Below are positions 25,181 to 34,219 of a DNA stretch of 64,000 nt, piece by piece. A model generated the notes under the pieces. The model did not search any database. It worked only from the letters and a program-made list of their open reading frames with translations, and was not told the DNA's origin. The DNA is from Alisma plantago-aquatica (lineage: Eukaryota > Streptophyta > Magnoliopsida > Alismatales > Alismataceae): assembly GCA_963693085.1 (NCBI GenBank), contig OY856410.1:890953835-891017834 (forward strand), written 5' to 3'. A program made the translations under genes and the position numbers. The stretch's first letter is position 1, and each line of letters opens with the position of its first letter.

Positions 25181-25281
25181 CCATTGGTACATTAGGATAG
25201 TTTAATTATAGTCATATATTGCTTTCATTTCGTTAAAATTCTAGTGTAAAGAAGATACCTTGATCCGTTTGTTCAATGTAC

Positions 25282-25283
25282 AG
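25282..25283 (+). other. Splice-acceptor-like site before ORF3 of element B
   Basis: A T-rich stretch ends in GTTCAATGTACAG, 12 bases before the palindrome array. Elements A (44,740) and D (4,535) have a similar CAG at the same place. Splicing would join the LTR leader to ORF3, but no donor was assigned. Confidence 0.35.
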
Positions 25284-25294
25284 GCACAGGCAGG

Positions 25295-25838
25295 GTCGAT
25301 ACCATCGACACACTGGTCGATGGTATCGACATAGGTTCAGGTTGACAGCTACAAAAATCGCTCTGAGTCGATACTATCGACGGTCCTGTCGATGGTATCG
25401 AAATACCTACAGGAAGGTTGCGTAATAATTGTCGATAGTATCACCACACCAGTCAATACCATCGAGATTTCTGGAGAAGTTCAGAACGATTTGTCTCAGT
25501 CAACTCGATACCATCGACGGCCTCATCGATGGTATCGACATGGTCACAGGTTGAAATGCAAAAGTGGCGGTGTCGCAATGAAGTCAAGTCGATACTATCG
25601 ACATCTATCGATGGTATCGACATCCATGTCACCGATCCACGCAAAGACATCGACGGCGATCGCGAGTCCACATCAGCGATCTGGGTGCTGTGTCGATACT
25701 ATCGACTTGCGTGGATGGTATCGACAGGTCAGCAATCCGGGTTTCCCGATCCAGCAAACGTCAGCCGTCGATACTCGCGAGGGAGGCAGATAGCAGCGAG
25801 ACGTGTCGATACCATCGACCCGCGTCGATGGTATCGAC
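25295..25838. repeat. Array of seven paired palindromes in the ORF3 leader of element B
   Basis: Fourteen 15-bp sites form seven inverted pairs starting at 25,295/25,316, 25,367/25,388, 25,431/25,452, 25,504/25,525, 25,588/25,607, 25,692/25,711 and 25,805/25,824. The first site reads GTCGATACCATCGAC, the second GTCGATGGTATCGAC, its reverse complement. Each site is also an interrupted palindrome by itself (GTCGAT/ATCGAC). Spacers are 6, 6, 6, 6, 4, 4, 4 bases. Pairs recur every 64-113 bp, often with a CAGGTTG-like word between. The last pair ends 26 bp before the TATA box at 25,865. Confidence 0.95.
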
Positions 25839-25864
25839 GGGTCAACAGTGGCGCCGGCCAAGTC

Positions 25865-25872
25865 TATATAAG
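25865..25872 (+). promoter_or_regulatory. TATA box of the internal ORF3 promoter of element B
   Basis: TATATAAG lies 26 bp after the palindrome array and 182 bp before the ORF3 ATG. A bZIP-type palindrome TGACGTCA follows at 25,891-25,898. Array, TATA box and a leader of normal length suggest a separate ORF3 promoter, by inference. Confidence 0.6.
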
Positions 25873-26054
25873 GAGAATTGCAACATCATTTGACGTCACA
25901 CCTTCAGAGCAAACTTCCTCCTTTGCGTCGAGCACTCCCCCGAGCCCTCCAAGACTGAAGAGCAGCAACATCGAGCAAGGATCTTCATCGAGCGGAGAAT
26001 CACTTCTCCATCTTCCCCGAGCTCTCTTCTTCTAATCCCATCTTTCCTGCAACA

Positions 26055-27335
26055 ATGGTGCACGTCGCCGGATCATCGTCTTCGCACGCGAATTCCATGG
26101 AGATTGTGGAGTTTGTTCCACCCCCTACTGCTTCCGTATCACGTCCGTGCTTGGTTCACCCTTCCGCGGAGGTGAAGAAGGTCTATGAGGAGATCATGAT
26201 GCGGAAGATCGAGCCGACCCGGTATGTGGACCGGGATATGATCCGTGATCTTGGATTTGAGGCCAACTTGGCCTATGTGCTGAAGGGTCAAGCACGCCAC
26301 ACCAGCAGAAGGCCAGACGAGCTGGAGCGCCATGCGGATGGGCAGCCGTTCTTCGGCGAATGGCCCACCGACAAGGAATTGGTGGCGGAGTTTATGGCGT
26401 CCCTCGACGTCTGCGTCATGCCCAACGATGTGGTTGCATCGGATCGTGAGTGGATCAAGGGCTGGGTATCGTTCCGGCTGTTTAACATCGACTACAACAT
26501 CACTCTTAGGCAGTTCAACAACATCTTCAACTGGAACCACTCCCAACACGATCACCGGCGCCCAGATTCCCGCACCGACTACAACAAGATCTTTGCCGAG
26601 CTAGTCATAGTGCCGGCGGGAAAGACAGTGAGCTACCACAATGCTGCGGTAGCGGACTTCGAGCATCCCTTCGTCCGGGTCTTACACCGGATGTTGAGCT
26701 TGACGTTCTTTGCTCGGAGTGATCTAGCATTGAGCAAGTTTCAGGAGAGCGACCTCTTCTTCCTTCACATGCTCCTGAAGCGACAAGAATGCAACTGGGG
26801 TGTGTTCTTTCTGCAGCGCGTCCTGGCGGTGAAGAGGAGTACAAGGAAGGCTCCGATCCATTTTGGTGGGCTCATCACCAAGTTGGCGCACTACCTCGGG
26901 CTGAATTTTCAGTCCATGACTCCGATTTCCACGAGGAGTAAGGTGAACGTGCAACATCTGCACCGTTCAAACCTTATCCTTCTATGGGATGGGTTGGCGT
27001 ACGCACACTGCCACGTCAACCATGCTTATCAGGAGTGCGCACTGCTGGACGCCGTCTTCAACATCGAGGGCGCACAACACTTCCGGTGGCCGATCATAGC
27101 TGTCGAGTCCGATGAAGAAGAAGGCGGTAACGACGAACAAGAAGGCAAGGCTGAGGAGGAAGAGGAGGCTTTCACACCTCTTCGTGCACGCGTAGCACCC
27201 CGGAAGCGTCCTCGGATGCATCCGGGTGCGTCTTCATCATCACAGCCCCCGCCACCATCACCACAGCCCTCGCAGCCAGTCGAGGATGTCTACTCCATGC
27301 ACGGAATGTATACGATGCTGCAGGATATACAGTAG
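26055..27335 (+). CDS. ORF3 protein of element B (ATHILA ORF-1-like), 426 aa with early stop
   Basis: This is the ORF between pol and the 3' LTR of Athila-type elements, of unknown function and sometimes called env-like. A central conserved region lies at residues 40-345, with WIKGWVSFRLFNIDYNITL at 133-151 and IHFGGLITKLAHYLG at 268-282, the motif shared by this plant retroelement family. An acidic tract at 352-371 is followed by a basic RKRPR at 383-387 and a Ser/Pro/Gln-rich tail. There is no signal peptide or membrane segment, so an envelope role is not supported. The frame ends at an in-frame TAG at 27,333 and continues open to 27,641. The ATG follows the TATA box by 182 bp. Expression from an internal promoter is an inference. 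Confidence 0.8.
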   Translation: MVHVAGSSSSHANSMEIVEFVPPPTASVSRPCLVHPSAEVKKVYEEIMMRKIEPTRYVDRDMIRDLGFEANLAYVLKGQARHTSRRPDELERHADGQPFFGEWPTDKELVAEFMASLDVCVMPNDVVASDREWIKGWVSFRLFNIDYNITLRQFNNIFNWNHSQHDHRRPDSRTDYNKIFAELVIVPAGKTVSYHNAAVADFEHPFVRVLHRMLSLTFFARSDLALSKFQESDLFFLHMLLKRQECNWGVFFLQRVLAVKRSTRKAPIHFGGLITKLAHYLGLNFQSMTPISTRSKVNVQHLHRSNLILLWDGLAYAHCHVNHAYQECALLDAVFNIEGAQHFRWPIIAVESDEEEGGNDEQEGKAEEEEEAFTPLRARVAPRKRPRMHPGASSSSQPPPPSPQPSQPVEDVYSMHGMYTMLQDIQ

Positions 27336-27641
27336 ACACACCAGCAGCATCTAGCTATGTATACCGATATTCAGGATACTACGAACCGGTTACTTGACAA
27401 CCAAAGGGCGATGTTCGAGAATGAACGTCTCCTCCTCGACAACCAACATCAGATACACAATCGGTTGCAACGGATGGAGATGCAACAGGAGCCCTTCTAC
27501 GACCACTATTGGAGTCAGAGCTACTTTGGAGGCTATCCACAATCTCCGCCGAGGACCCATTACGATCCGAGCTTCCAGGGGGAGTATCCTTCTTGGGATC
27601 CTACGGCCCCAGAGTACCCACCTCCGCCTCCGCAAGAATGA
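27336..27641 (+). pseudogene. C-terminal part of ORF3 of element B beyond an in-frame TAG
   Basis: It is in the same frame as the 426-codon ORF, separated only by the TAG at 27,333-27,335. It continues the protein: a Gln-rich, coiled-coil-like stretch with repeated LLDNQ, then a Tyr/Pro-rich tail ending in PPPPPQE. Full ORF3 would be about 528 residues. The stop fits a single C-to-T change of a CAG codon, a CHG context that is often methylated in plants. Confidence 0.75.
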
Positions 27642-29187
27642 TCAGGGTATCTCTGTTCCACTCTTAAGTTTGTTTTTGACTATGAGGCCATAGTCAAATT
27701 CAAGCTTAGGGGGGTAGTTGGAACAGCTCTATCTTTTTCTTTTGTTGTTTTTAGTTTTTAGCATTGTTATTTGTTTCTTGTATTTTTAGTTTTGGTAGGA
27801 TCCACGTGCTATCTAGTGTAACTGTGGATGTCGTAATAGTTTGTCATCTTGCTGTTAATTCATGGGAAATTTAAGGGGAATTTAAAAATTTTGTGTCTTT
27901 GGATAACTTGACTTGGTTGTCCTTGGAGAACTTATCCTACGAAAATGATTGATTATGTCAACTTTAAAACAACATTTCACACCTATACTCCTTTTGACTC
28001 ATGAAAAGTGGATAGTAACGGTTGTTTGAGCCTAACCTAACCAAATGGTAATGAGACCTTAATTGGATGTAAGAGAGAGAACCCTCTAAACTACTACACA
28101 TGTCAGTAAGGAGGGACACATAATATCTTTCTAAGGTTCAGTCATCTAGTCTTGTGATCATTCCACTTCATTTTTTCCATAATCCACCTAAGAATTGGAT
28201 GTAGTGCAGTTTTAATTCCTTCTTGTGTGCGTAGCATTTAGATAGGACTTGCATTGATATTTTCCATACGTTTGCTTAAAGAAAAAAAAATATAGGGATT
28301 CATGCACATTACCTTTAGGTGCATGCCATGTAGTTGCACTCATGACTTTCATGCATAAAGTACACCATGCATCTCAATTTTTCCTCAAAAGTGATCTAAA
28401 CTGTTCCATACCTTCGAAATATTGCAAAGATTTCCAAGCATGAATAAATAGCCCAATACACTTATCTCTAAGCAATGATGGATATGTGGGCTAAAGAAAA
28501 GAATTTTTTTTTGAAAATCTGAAATAAAGAAAAAAAATTAGACAAAGAAAAAAAAGAGAGAGAATTTAGAAGAAAGTCGAATAAGAGGGAGAAAGGAACA
28601 TGATATCACTCGCATGATATCACTCACATTACATGATGTGGCTTAATTAGTTGTCCATCTCATTTTGAGGTGGAAGGTTAGTGCATGCATCATTTCACCT
28701 AATTTTAGGCATTAGGGCATTTTTAATGTGCATTTGCATCATTTAGGACATTTTGTTTTGATGCATATTGAAACTGTGCAATACTTCCAAGTTCTTCCAT
28801 GAACCACCCATTTCCATCCACCCGTTGCTCAGATTGGTAGGCCACCGTGAATTTCTCCTCACTAATGATTATCAGGAGAATTGCATCCATGTAGATGGTA
28901 GTTAGGGCGAGCAACGTAGTGTAGGCGATCACAAGATGCACCAATGCTTAATCGGTGAGTTTTATTATGTTAACTGCCTTATATGATAGTGTTCATCGGT
29001 TTGAAGGATAATTTCTCTTATTGATGATTATTGTCGCCTTTAGGGTAATTATTGTTCTGTGGTTAGAGAAGGCCGGTTTGAGACCGTTCAGTGGGAGTCA
29101 CATGGGATGTTGGGTTGGTGTGCTGATTTTTAGTTGACATCTGCAATTCTATTCTAAGGATTAGTTGCTCGAGGGTGAGCAATGTTT
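27642..29187. other. 3' untranslated region of element B
   Basis: Non-coding sequence between ORF3 and the polypurine tract. It begins with an internal polypurine-like motif (CAAGCTTAGGGGGGTAG, 27,701-27,717). It holds a purine-rich stretch at about 28,497-28,600 followed by a repeated CATGATATCACTC word (28,600-28,632). No ORF with support. Confidence 0.7.
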
Positions 29188-29202
29188 AAGCTTAGGGGAG
29201 TT
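29188..29202 (+). other. Polypurine tract of element B
   Basis: AAGCTTAGGGGAGTT lies directly before the 3' LTR start (TGATGCG). It is the expected plus-strand priming site for reverse transcription. Confidence 0.8.
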
Positions 29203-30818
29203 TGATGCGATGATTTTGAGTCGCATTTATAGACCTTTTTCATATGTGTTTTATGCTCTAATTAGTCATTTTTATGGATAATATTGCATAATTCACTCAT
29301 TTCGGTCTTTGCCATCATTTTATGTCAAATCCCCTTAGTTCTATCATGTTGAGCATTATTTATCATATTATCATAATTTGTGTGGAGTTATTTGGGCTTG
29401 TTTTGGAATTTTAGGAAAAACAAGTATCTGCTTCCGTCGATACCATCGACGGAAGTCAATACCATCGACCAAGTCACAGTTTGCCAGCCGAGAGGAGCAG
29501 CACAGAGTCGATACCATCGACACTCAAGTCGATGGCATCGAGATCCCTTCAGGTTGTTGGCGAGGAATCTGTGGATACCATCGACCCAAGTCGATGCCAT
29601 CGACACATGGAGGCTACAGCGTCGCTAAAAGACAAAACCGACACTACAGAGAGTCGATACCATCAACATCCAAGTCGATGGTATCGAGATGATCATAGGC
29701 ACTCAGACGAAAGGAAAAGAAGGCTGCCGCTAATACGCTGGGTCGATACCATCGACCCGCGTCGATGGTATCGACGCCGGCAGATATGCGTTGGATTCGT
29801 TTTGATCTCAATCAGACGGCTGGAGTTATTTGACGACCTAATTAGGGACTTATACCTAATGACGGCCGCCCATAGGAGATCATCATCTAATTTTTGGATT
29901 GAACAAGTGCCGAGGAGGGAGAGAAAGGAGAACGGAGGCCAGAAGCTCATCCCTGTCGATCCGGATGCTGCCGAAGACGAATTTCACCACCGAGAGGCGG
30001 GAAAGCTCGTGTTCTACGCAAAGGATCTACCGGTTCTTCTCCGTTCAGGGGTTTTCTCACTTAATTCACGTTTTTCTTATGAATTCCCCTATTTCTACCA
30101 TGTATTTGTGCAAGATGAACATGCGGGGCTAATCCCCTCCGTCTTTAGGACCGGGAGTAGCCCGGGAATGCATTGTATGACAATTTTATATTAATAATTC
30201 ATATTTTCTCTCTTAAATCCGTGGTATAGTTTCGTTTTCTCCATATATATTGTTATGCTTGATCACCATAATAATAGCTTAATGCCCTTAATCACTTCGA
30301 CAGAAGGATTAATGGTTGAAAAGAGACGAAACCTACATTAATCGATAAAACCCTTGACAAAGGAGTTGTAAAATTAATGGTGGAAACTGAGAGACCGTTT
30401 GTAATGTGCTTAGTTTAGGGGAATGATTACTACGACGGTGGAATCAACCTAAACCTAAGTAGTGAATTACACCACGACAGTGGGTAATTCTATTTTCAGG
30501 CCACTACCCGGATAGAGAGAGAAGAGTGAGGAATTATATAAAACCTAATGCAATGTTGACCCGTGGTGAAACCGCAATCCTAAAGATACTCTTTTGAATT
30601 GATTAAATTAACCTTTAATCGATTGTTTTCTTTGTTTCACTTTATTTTCTTTTAATTTCGACAACAAACCCTACTTTGTCATCCAGCCTAGCCGATTGCA
30701 ATTAGTTAGTAGGAGTCTCCAATAATTCACGTATCCCTGTGTTCGACTCGGGCCTCACAAAGGCCTGTACTACTCGACGCGTATACTTGCATTTTAGCGC
30801 GTAGTAAAATACACGTCA
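29203..30818 (+). mobile_element. 3' LTR of element B
   Basis: 1,616 bp, the same length as the 5' LTR, with about 40 substitutions by hand count and no indel noted. It ends ACACGTCA and is followed by the GGAAC target duplication. It carries its own copy of the five-pair palindrome array at 29,436-29,775. Confidence 0.95.
29436..29775. repeat. Array of five paired palindromes in the B 3' LTR
   Basis: The copy of the array at 21,224-21,563. Some sites differ between the two LTRs. The fourth pair is closer to the GTCGAT/ATCGAC consensus here, while the second site of the first pair has lost its CG here. Confidence 0.9.
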
Positions 30819-30823
30819 GGAAC

Positions 30824-30924
30824 TCAAATTGTATAGAAAAGCTATAGGGTATTCAGTTGAGGACATCAGAGGCCTCAGTCCTGCCCTATGTATGTACCGA
30901 ATCAATCGTGAGGAAAAGGATAAA
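30824..30924 (+). pseudogene. Start of reverse transcriptase of element A (101-bp exposed piece)
   Basis: It encodes KAIGYSVEDIRGLSPALCMYR, reported in two parts here (KAIGYSVEDI and RGLSPALCMYR), the conserved stretch just before the RT domain in Athila/Tat pol. It is the only piece of A between B (left) and C (right). The frame continues across the removed C insertion at 41,842. Confidence 0.85.
30920..30924. other. Target-site duplication of element C (left copy)
   Basis: ATAAA directly precedes the left LTR of C and recurs at 41,842-41,846 directly after the right LTR. Confidence 0.9.
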
Positions 30925-31607
30925 TGTAACGACCCCGCCTCCTGGTAACCCCCAATTAAGGGAGACCTGAAGATCAAGACCGTCATTCAATTAATAGGAT
31001 CAAAGGTTCAACAAATAATCAATAATAATTATGAAATTCTACTAACTAACTAGAATTTGGTACAAAATTAAAACTTTAGTTACCTTTGAAAACTTTGGAC
31101 ATCTATCTATCCAGAGCTTGAATCATTCTATCTAATCCTTCTTGCACTTTATTTCTTATTTCCATAATGTGTCACTTTACTGTTTGTTCTTTCAATTATT
31201 GTTCCTAAAACGCTGACAAACAAAACATTAGTCAGTATATCAAAATATACGGGTATGTGGGGACAACCAAAATCTTGCAAATATGGCTAACAATTTAATA
31301 ATCACAATCAAATTATTTAACAATCCACTTTACATTTTCAACGTGTCATTCTCCACCGCTTTTGCCCTAACCCTGGCATACCCCTCTAGGGTTTCTCTCT
31401 TTCCATTGACTTATGGCCACCTTCTCAATCCCGAGCTTGGTGCCTGGGAGTCACCTCTCTTGGTGCTCCATAGTCATGCATCATAGACCACCTTCTCATT
31501 CCCGAGCTTGGTGTCTGGGGTCACCTCTCATGGTGCCCATTGGTATACCCTCCTGGGCTTGACCTTTATGGCATCTTCCATTAGGGTGGCATGTAGGTGC
31601 GAGAATT

Positions 31608-31611
<4 letters not shown>

Positions 31612-31681
<70 letters not shown>
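31612..31681. repeat. AT microsatellite in the left LTR of C
   Basis: About 35 AT units. The right LTR has CA units followed by TA units at the same place (39,254-39,313). Confidence 0.95.
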
Positions 31682-31685
<4 letters not shown>

Positions 31686-31790
31686 CGTGATAGTCATAGT
31701 GACTTTGTAGTTGCCGTATGAACATCCAAACTGTTTAGATTGCATTCAATGCGAGGAAACATTCAGAAAACACTCGGGAAACTAATGTGA

Positions 31791-31991
31791 TTAAGCATAA
31801 TTAACCACATACCTGATCCAGAGCAACTTGATTGTCCAAGCAATAAGGATAAAGAACAAGCAACAAGCAATCAACAATATCCTAAAATTAATGCATGTCA
31901 TCCAAGTGTTATAGTTTATCCAGAACATTCTAAAGCTAGACTTGGATTCCACCTTAGGCTTTCTAGGCAACTTTAGGGTTTTATCCTCCAT
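31791..31991 (-). other. 66-codon ORF inside the left LTR of C
   Basis: A small ORF, conserved at 39,423-39,623 in the other LTR with two amino-acid differences. Residues 1-16 are basic. Residues about 37-60 (ILLIACCLFFILIAWTIKLLW region) are hydrophobic enough for one membrane segment. In element orientation it lies in the long leader, about 1.3 kb after the TATA box. I do not recognise the protein. Conservation may only reflect the shared origin of the LTRs. Confidence 0.3.
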
Positions 31992-33252
31992 AATACTTTT
32001 ATCACATTTAATGCTCTCTTAGTTTACAAACCCTAATTTCAACATCATAATTTCAATTAAAGTTGATTATTTCTCTTTTACATCAAACTACCATCTTTAT
32101 CATTTTAAGTTATATCAAGGTCATTAGATCAATTATCACCTTCAGTTTCTTTCAGATTGACAACTCATAATTCATTATGGTTTAATTCACATACGAACTC
32201 TATTCATCACCAATTATACCTTTACCCATTAAAAAACCCTAATTACTACATTAAGGGTATTTATCCACAATTAGGAACTTTTACACTCGAATTAGCTTGT
32301 AATTATCATATCTCAACATTATTCATGATTTTGAACAACTAAAACCATTATGAGTCGCATTCACTAACGTTAGGGTTTCAAAGCCCATTAATCATATTCA
32401 TGCACATGAACTCTCAATTAAACTAATTACGTACAAATTTCATCATTAACGTTGCAACAATTTCTATTACTTAATTTCGTCCTGAATTTAACCATTAACT
32501 TCAATTAGGGTTCCTAAAAAGATTTCAAAGCACTTTTCCTTACTTTAGCATATTTTTGCAAATAGGAACAAAATCCGTTTCGAAAAGTATTTTTATTGCA
32601 TTCTAAGCGTTCTCCTATTCAATTTTCATATTTTATACATTTCCATCGGAGCAACCAATCTTTAGATATGAATTTAGCAAAGATTTACCTTTTTGAACCA
32701 ATCAGAGCGTGTCACGTCACTCGATTCCATGCAACACGCTCAAAGAGATTATAATCAAATTACTATTTTTCCCTTGGTAAGTCAAGTGCTCCTTCAGCCC
32801 GTAGAGGGGCAAAACGGTCCAGTGCCTCCCTTCCGTCTTCAACCTCGTGACAGTATGTTGTTGTCACCCTAGCAGCAAATTGTGTCGCCTCTCCTTCCTT
32901 CTCTGCACCCCGCCAGCCTCCGACGATGCCTCCCTCACCTCCGGTTCCCTTCCTCGCACCCGACCATGCTTCGGTTGACGATCTGGACGGCCGGGTGTAG
33001 GACCACTGGCCTGTGAACCGCGGCCACACTGCAGTTTTGCTGCAGACACCGCGTGAGATCGTGTGCCTGGGGACGATAGCTTAATCATCCAGGGTTGTCG
33101 TGGGAGTATTGAGCTTCCATTACACCTCCTTCTCGTCCTCTTGTTACTCCAGGATAGAGCCACATTCAAGAGTTAGGGTTTATACAAAGAAGAATAAGAA
33201 TAGGAGAGAGGGGTGCATGGGGTCCTTCTTGAACTCGACCCTGGCTCTACCC

Positions 33253-33261
33253 CTTTATATA
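33253..33261 (-). promoter_or_regulatory. TATA box of the left LTR of C
   Basis: Minus-strand TATATAAAG within CCCCTATATAAAGGGG, conserved at 40,886-40,894 in the right LTR. It lies about 950 bp into the LTR in element orientation. Confidence 0.7.
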
Positions 33262-34206
33262 GGGGTGGGAAAACGGAGCCTTATGTTGTCTTATTCATGA
33301 CTAAAAGAGTCCTTTTCCAAGTAGGAAATTAATTCCTTCAATGAGAAGTAATCCTTCTCTCTCTTCTTAATCCTTTTGATATTCTCTATTATCTGTATAA
33401 ATTCGAAAATCCTTGCCATTAATCTCTTTATTCTTGCTTTTTAAACCATTGGCACGAATTTCTATTTTCCTTTAGTAGAAACTATTCCTTTTTAGCAATA
33501 CCACATAACCCATTAATAATATATTCACATTATATTCTTATTTTCTTTTATAGGTATTTTCTCTTTACTCTTTGTTCATTGGGACTCCTTGGATCCCAAG
33601 AAACTCTATTATTTCAAAATCCTTTTTATTGGATGCTCATTATCCTTCTAGATGCATTATTTCACATTATCTTATTTATTTCTCATTAAAATATCTCTTT
33701 TTGAGGATTTTTCTTAATTTCTCTTTTATTTTCCTCATGGTAGTTCCTCTTAACATTAGGAATCCTTGGGATAAAAAATCCCACCAAGGATAACTCGATT
33801 ATACCTCTTTTCACTTATTTTCCACATTTTACCATTGTTTTCAATTTCTTTCTTAATAAAGAAATAATTAATTGATCTTTTCTTTTCTTATTGCTTTATC
33901 TTTGCAACTTTGGACTCCTTGGAATCCAAGGAACCCATGTGGCACGAAATCCACCTATTGGATTAAGTTCTTTTGCCTTCTAGAGGTTTCCACACCTTTC
34001 TTTTCTCAAAAACTCAATTATTCATTTACTAATTGAATTTCCTTATTATTGGGCATAATAGCCAATAAAGCCCACAACACAATCATCAAGGCTATTGTAA
34101 ACAAAATTCATGCATTCAATCAAAAGACATAATTATTTGTTCATTTATTTGTATTATGAGAAATCACATTTCTCACAAAAGGAACCCAAAAATTGGGGTT
34201 GTAACA

Positions 34207-34219
34207 TCCTTCCCCTCTT
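34207..34219 (-). other. Polypurine tract of element C
   Basis: On the minus strand AAGAGGGGAAGGA abuts the TGTTACA start of the left LTR, which fixes the orientation of C. Confidence 0.85.

Larger units (their letters stand above)
20991..30818 (+). mobile_element. Element B: pol-less Athila-type retrotransposon
   Basis: Complete 9,828-bp insertion with two 1,616-bp LTRs (start TGATGCGATG, end ACACGTCA), a tRNA-Asp-type primer site, a polypurine tract and a perfect 5-bp target duplication (GGAAC). By hand count the LTRs differ at about 40 positions (about 97.5 percent identity), so it is fairly recent. It encodes gag-protease and ORF3 but has no RT, RNase H or integrase. After the protease stop the sequence goes at once to the stem-loop that in element A follows integrase. 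It must depend on another element for reverse transcription and integration, as TR-GAG-like non-autonomous elements do. Confidence 0.92.
30925..34206 (-). mobile_element. Left LTR of element C (its 3' LTR)
   Basis: 3,282 bp, matching 38,569-41,841 with substitutions and small indels. On the plus strand it starts TGTAACGACCCC and ends GGGGTTGTAACA. It holds a TATA box on the minus strand at 33,253-33,261, an AT microsatellite at 31,612-31,681 and a GC-rich island at about 32,780-33,110. Confidence 0.93.

Noticed and set aside
25295..25838. CRISPR-like repeat-spacer array
   Set aside because: Sites are paired inverted repeats with 4-6 base gaps and variable unit length, inside a plant retrotransposon and duplicated in its LTRs. 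There are no cas genes, and the setting is eukaryotic.
26139..26555. 138-codon minus-strand ORF in element B
   Set aside because: It is antisense to ORF3, whose plus-strand frame has the family motifs.
26055..27335. Envelope protein for ORF3 of element B
   Set aside because: There is no signal peptide, membrane segment or fusion motif. The protein matches the ATHILA ORF-1 type.
31508..31725. ORFs encoding alternating Ile-Tyr on both strands
   Set aside because: They are translations of the AT microsatellite in the C LTR.
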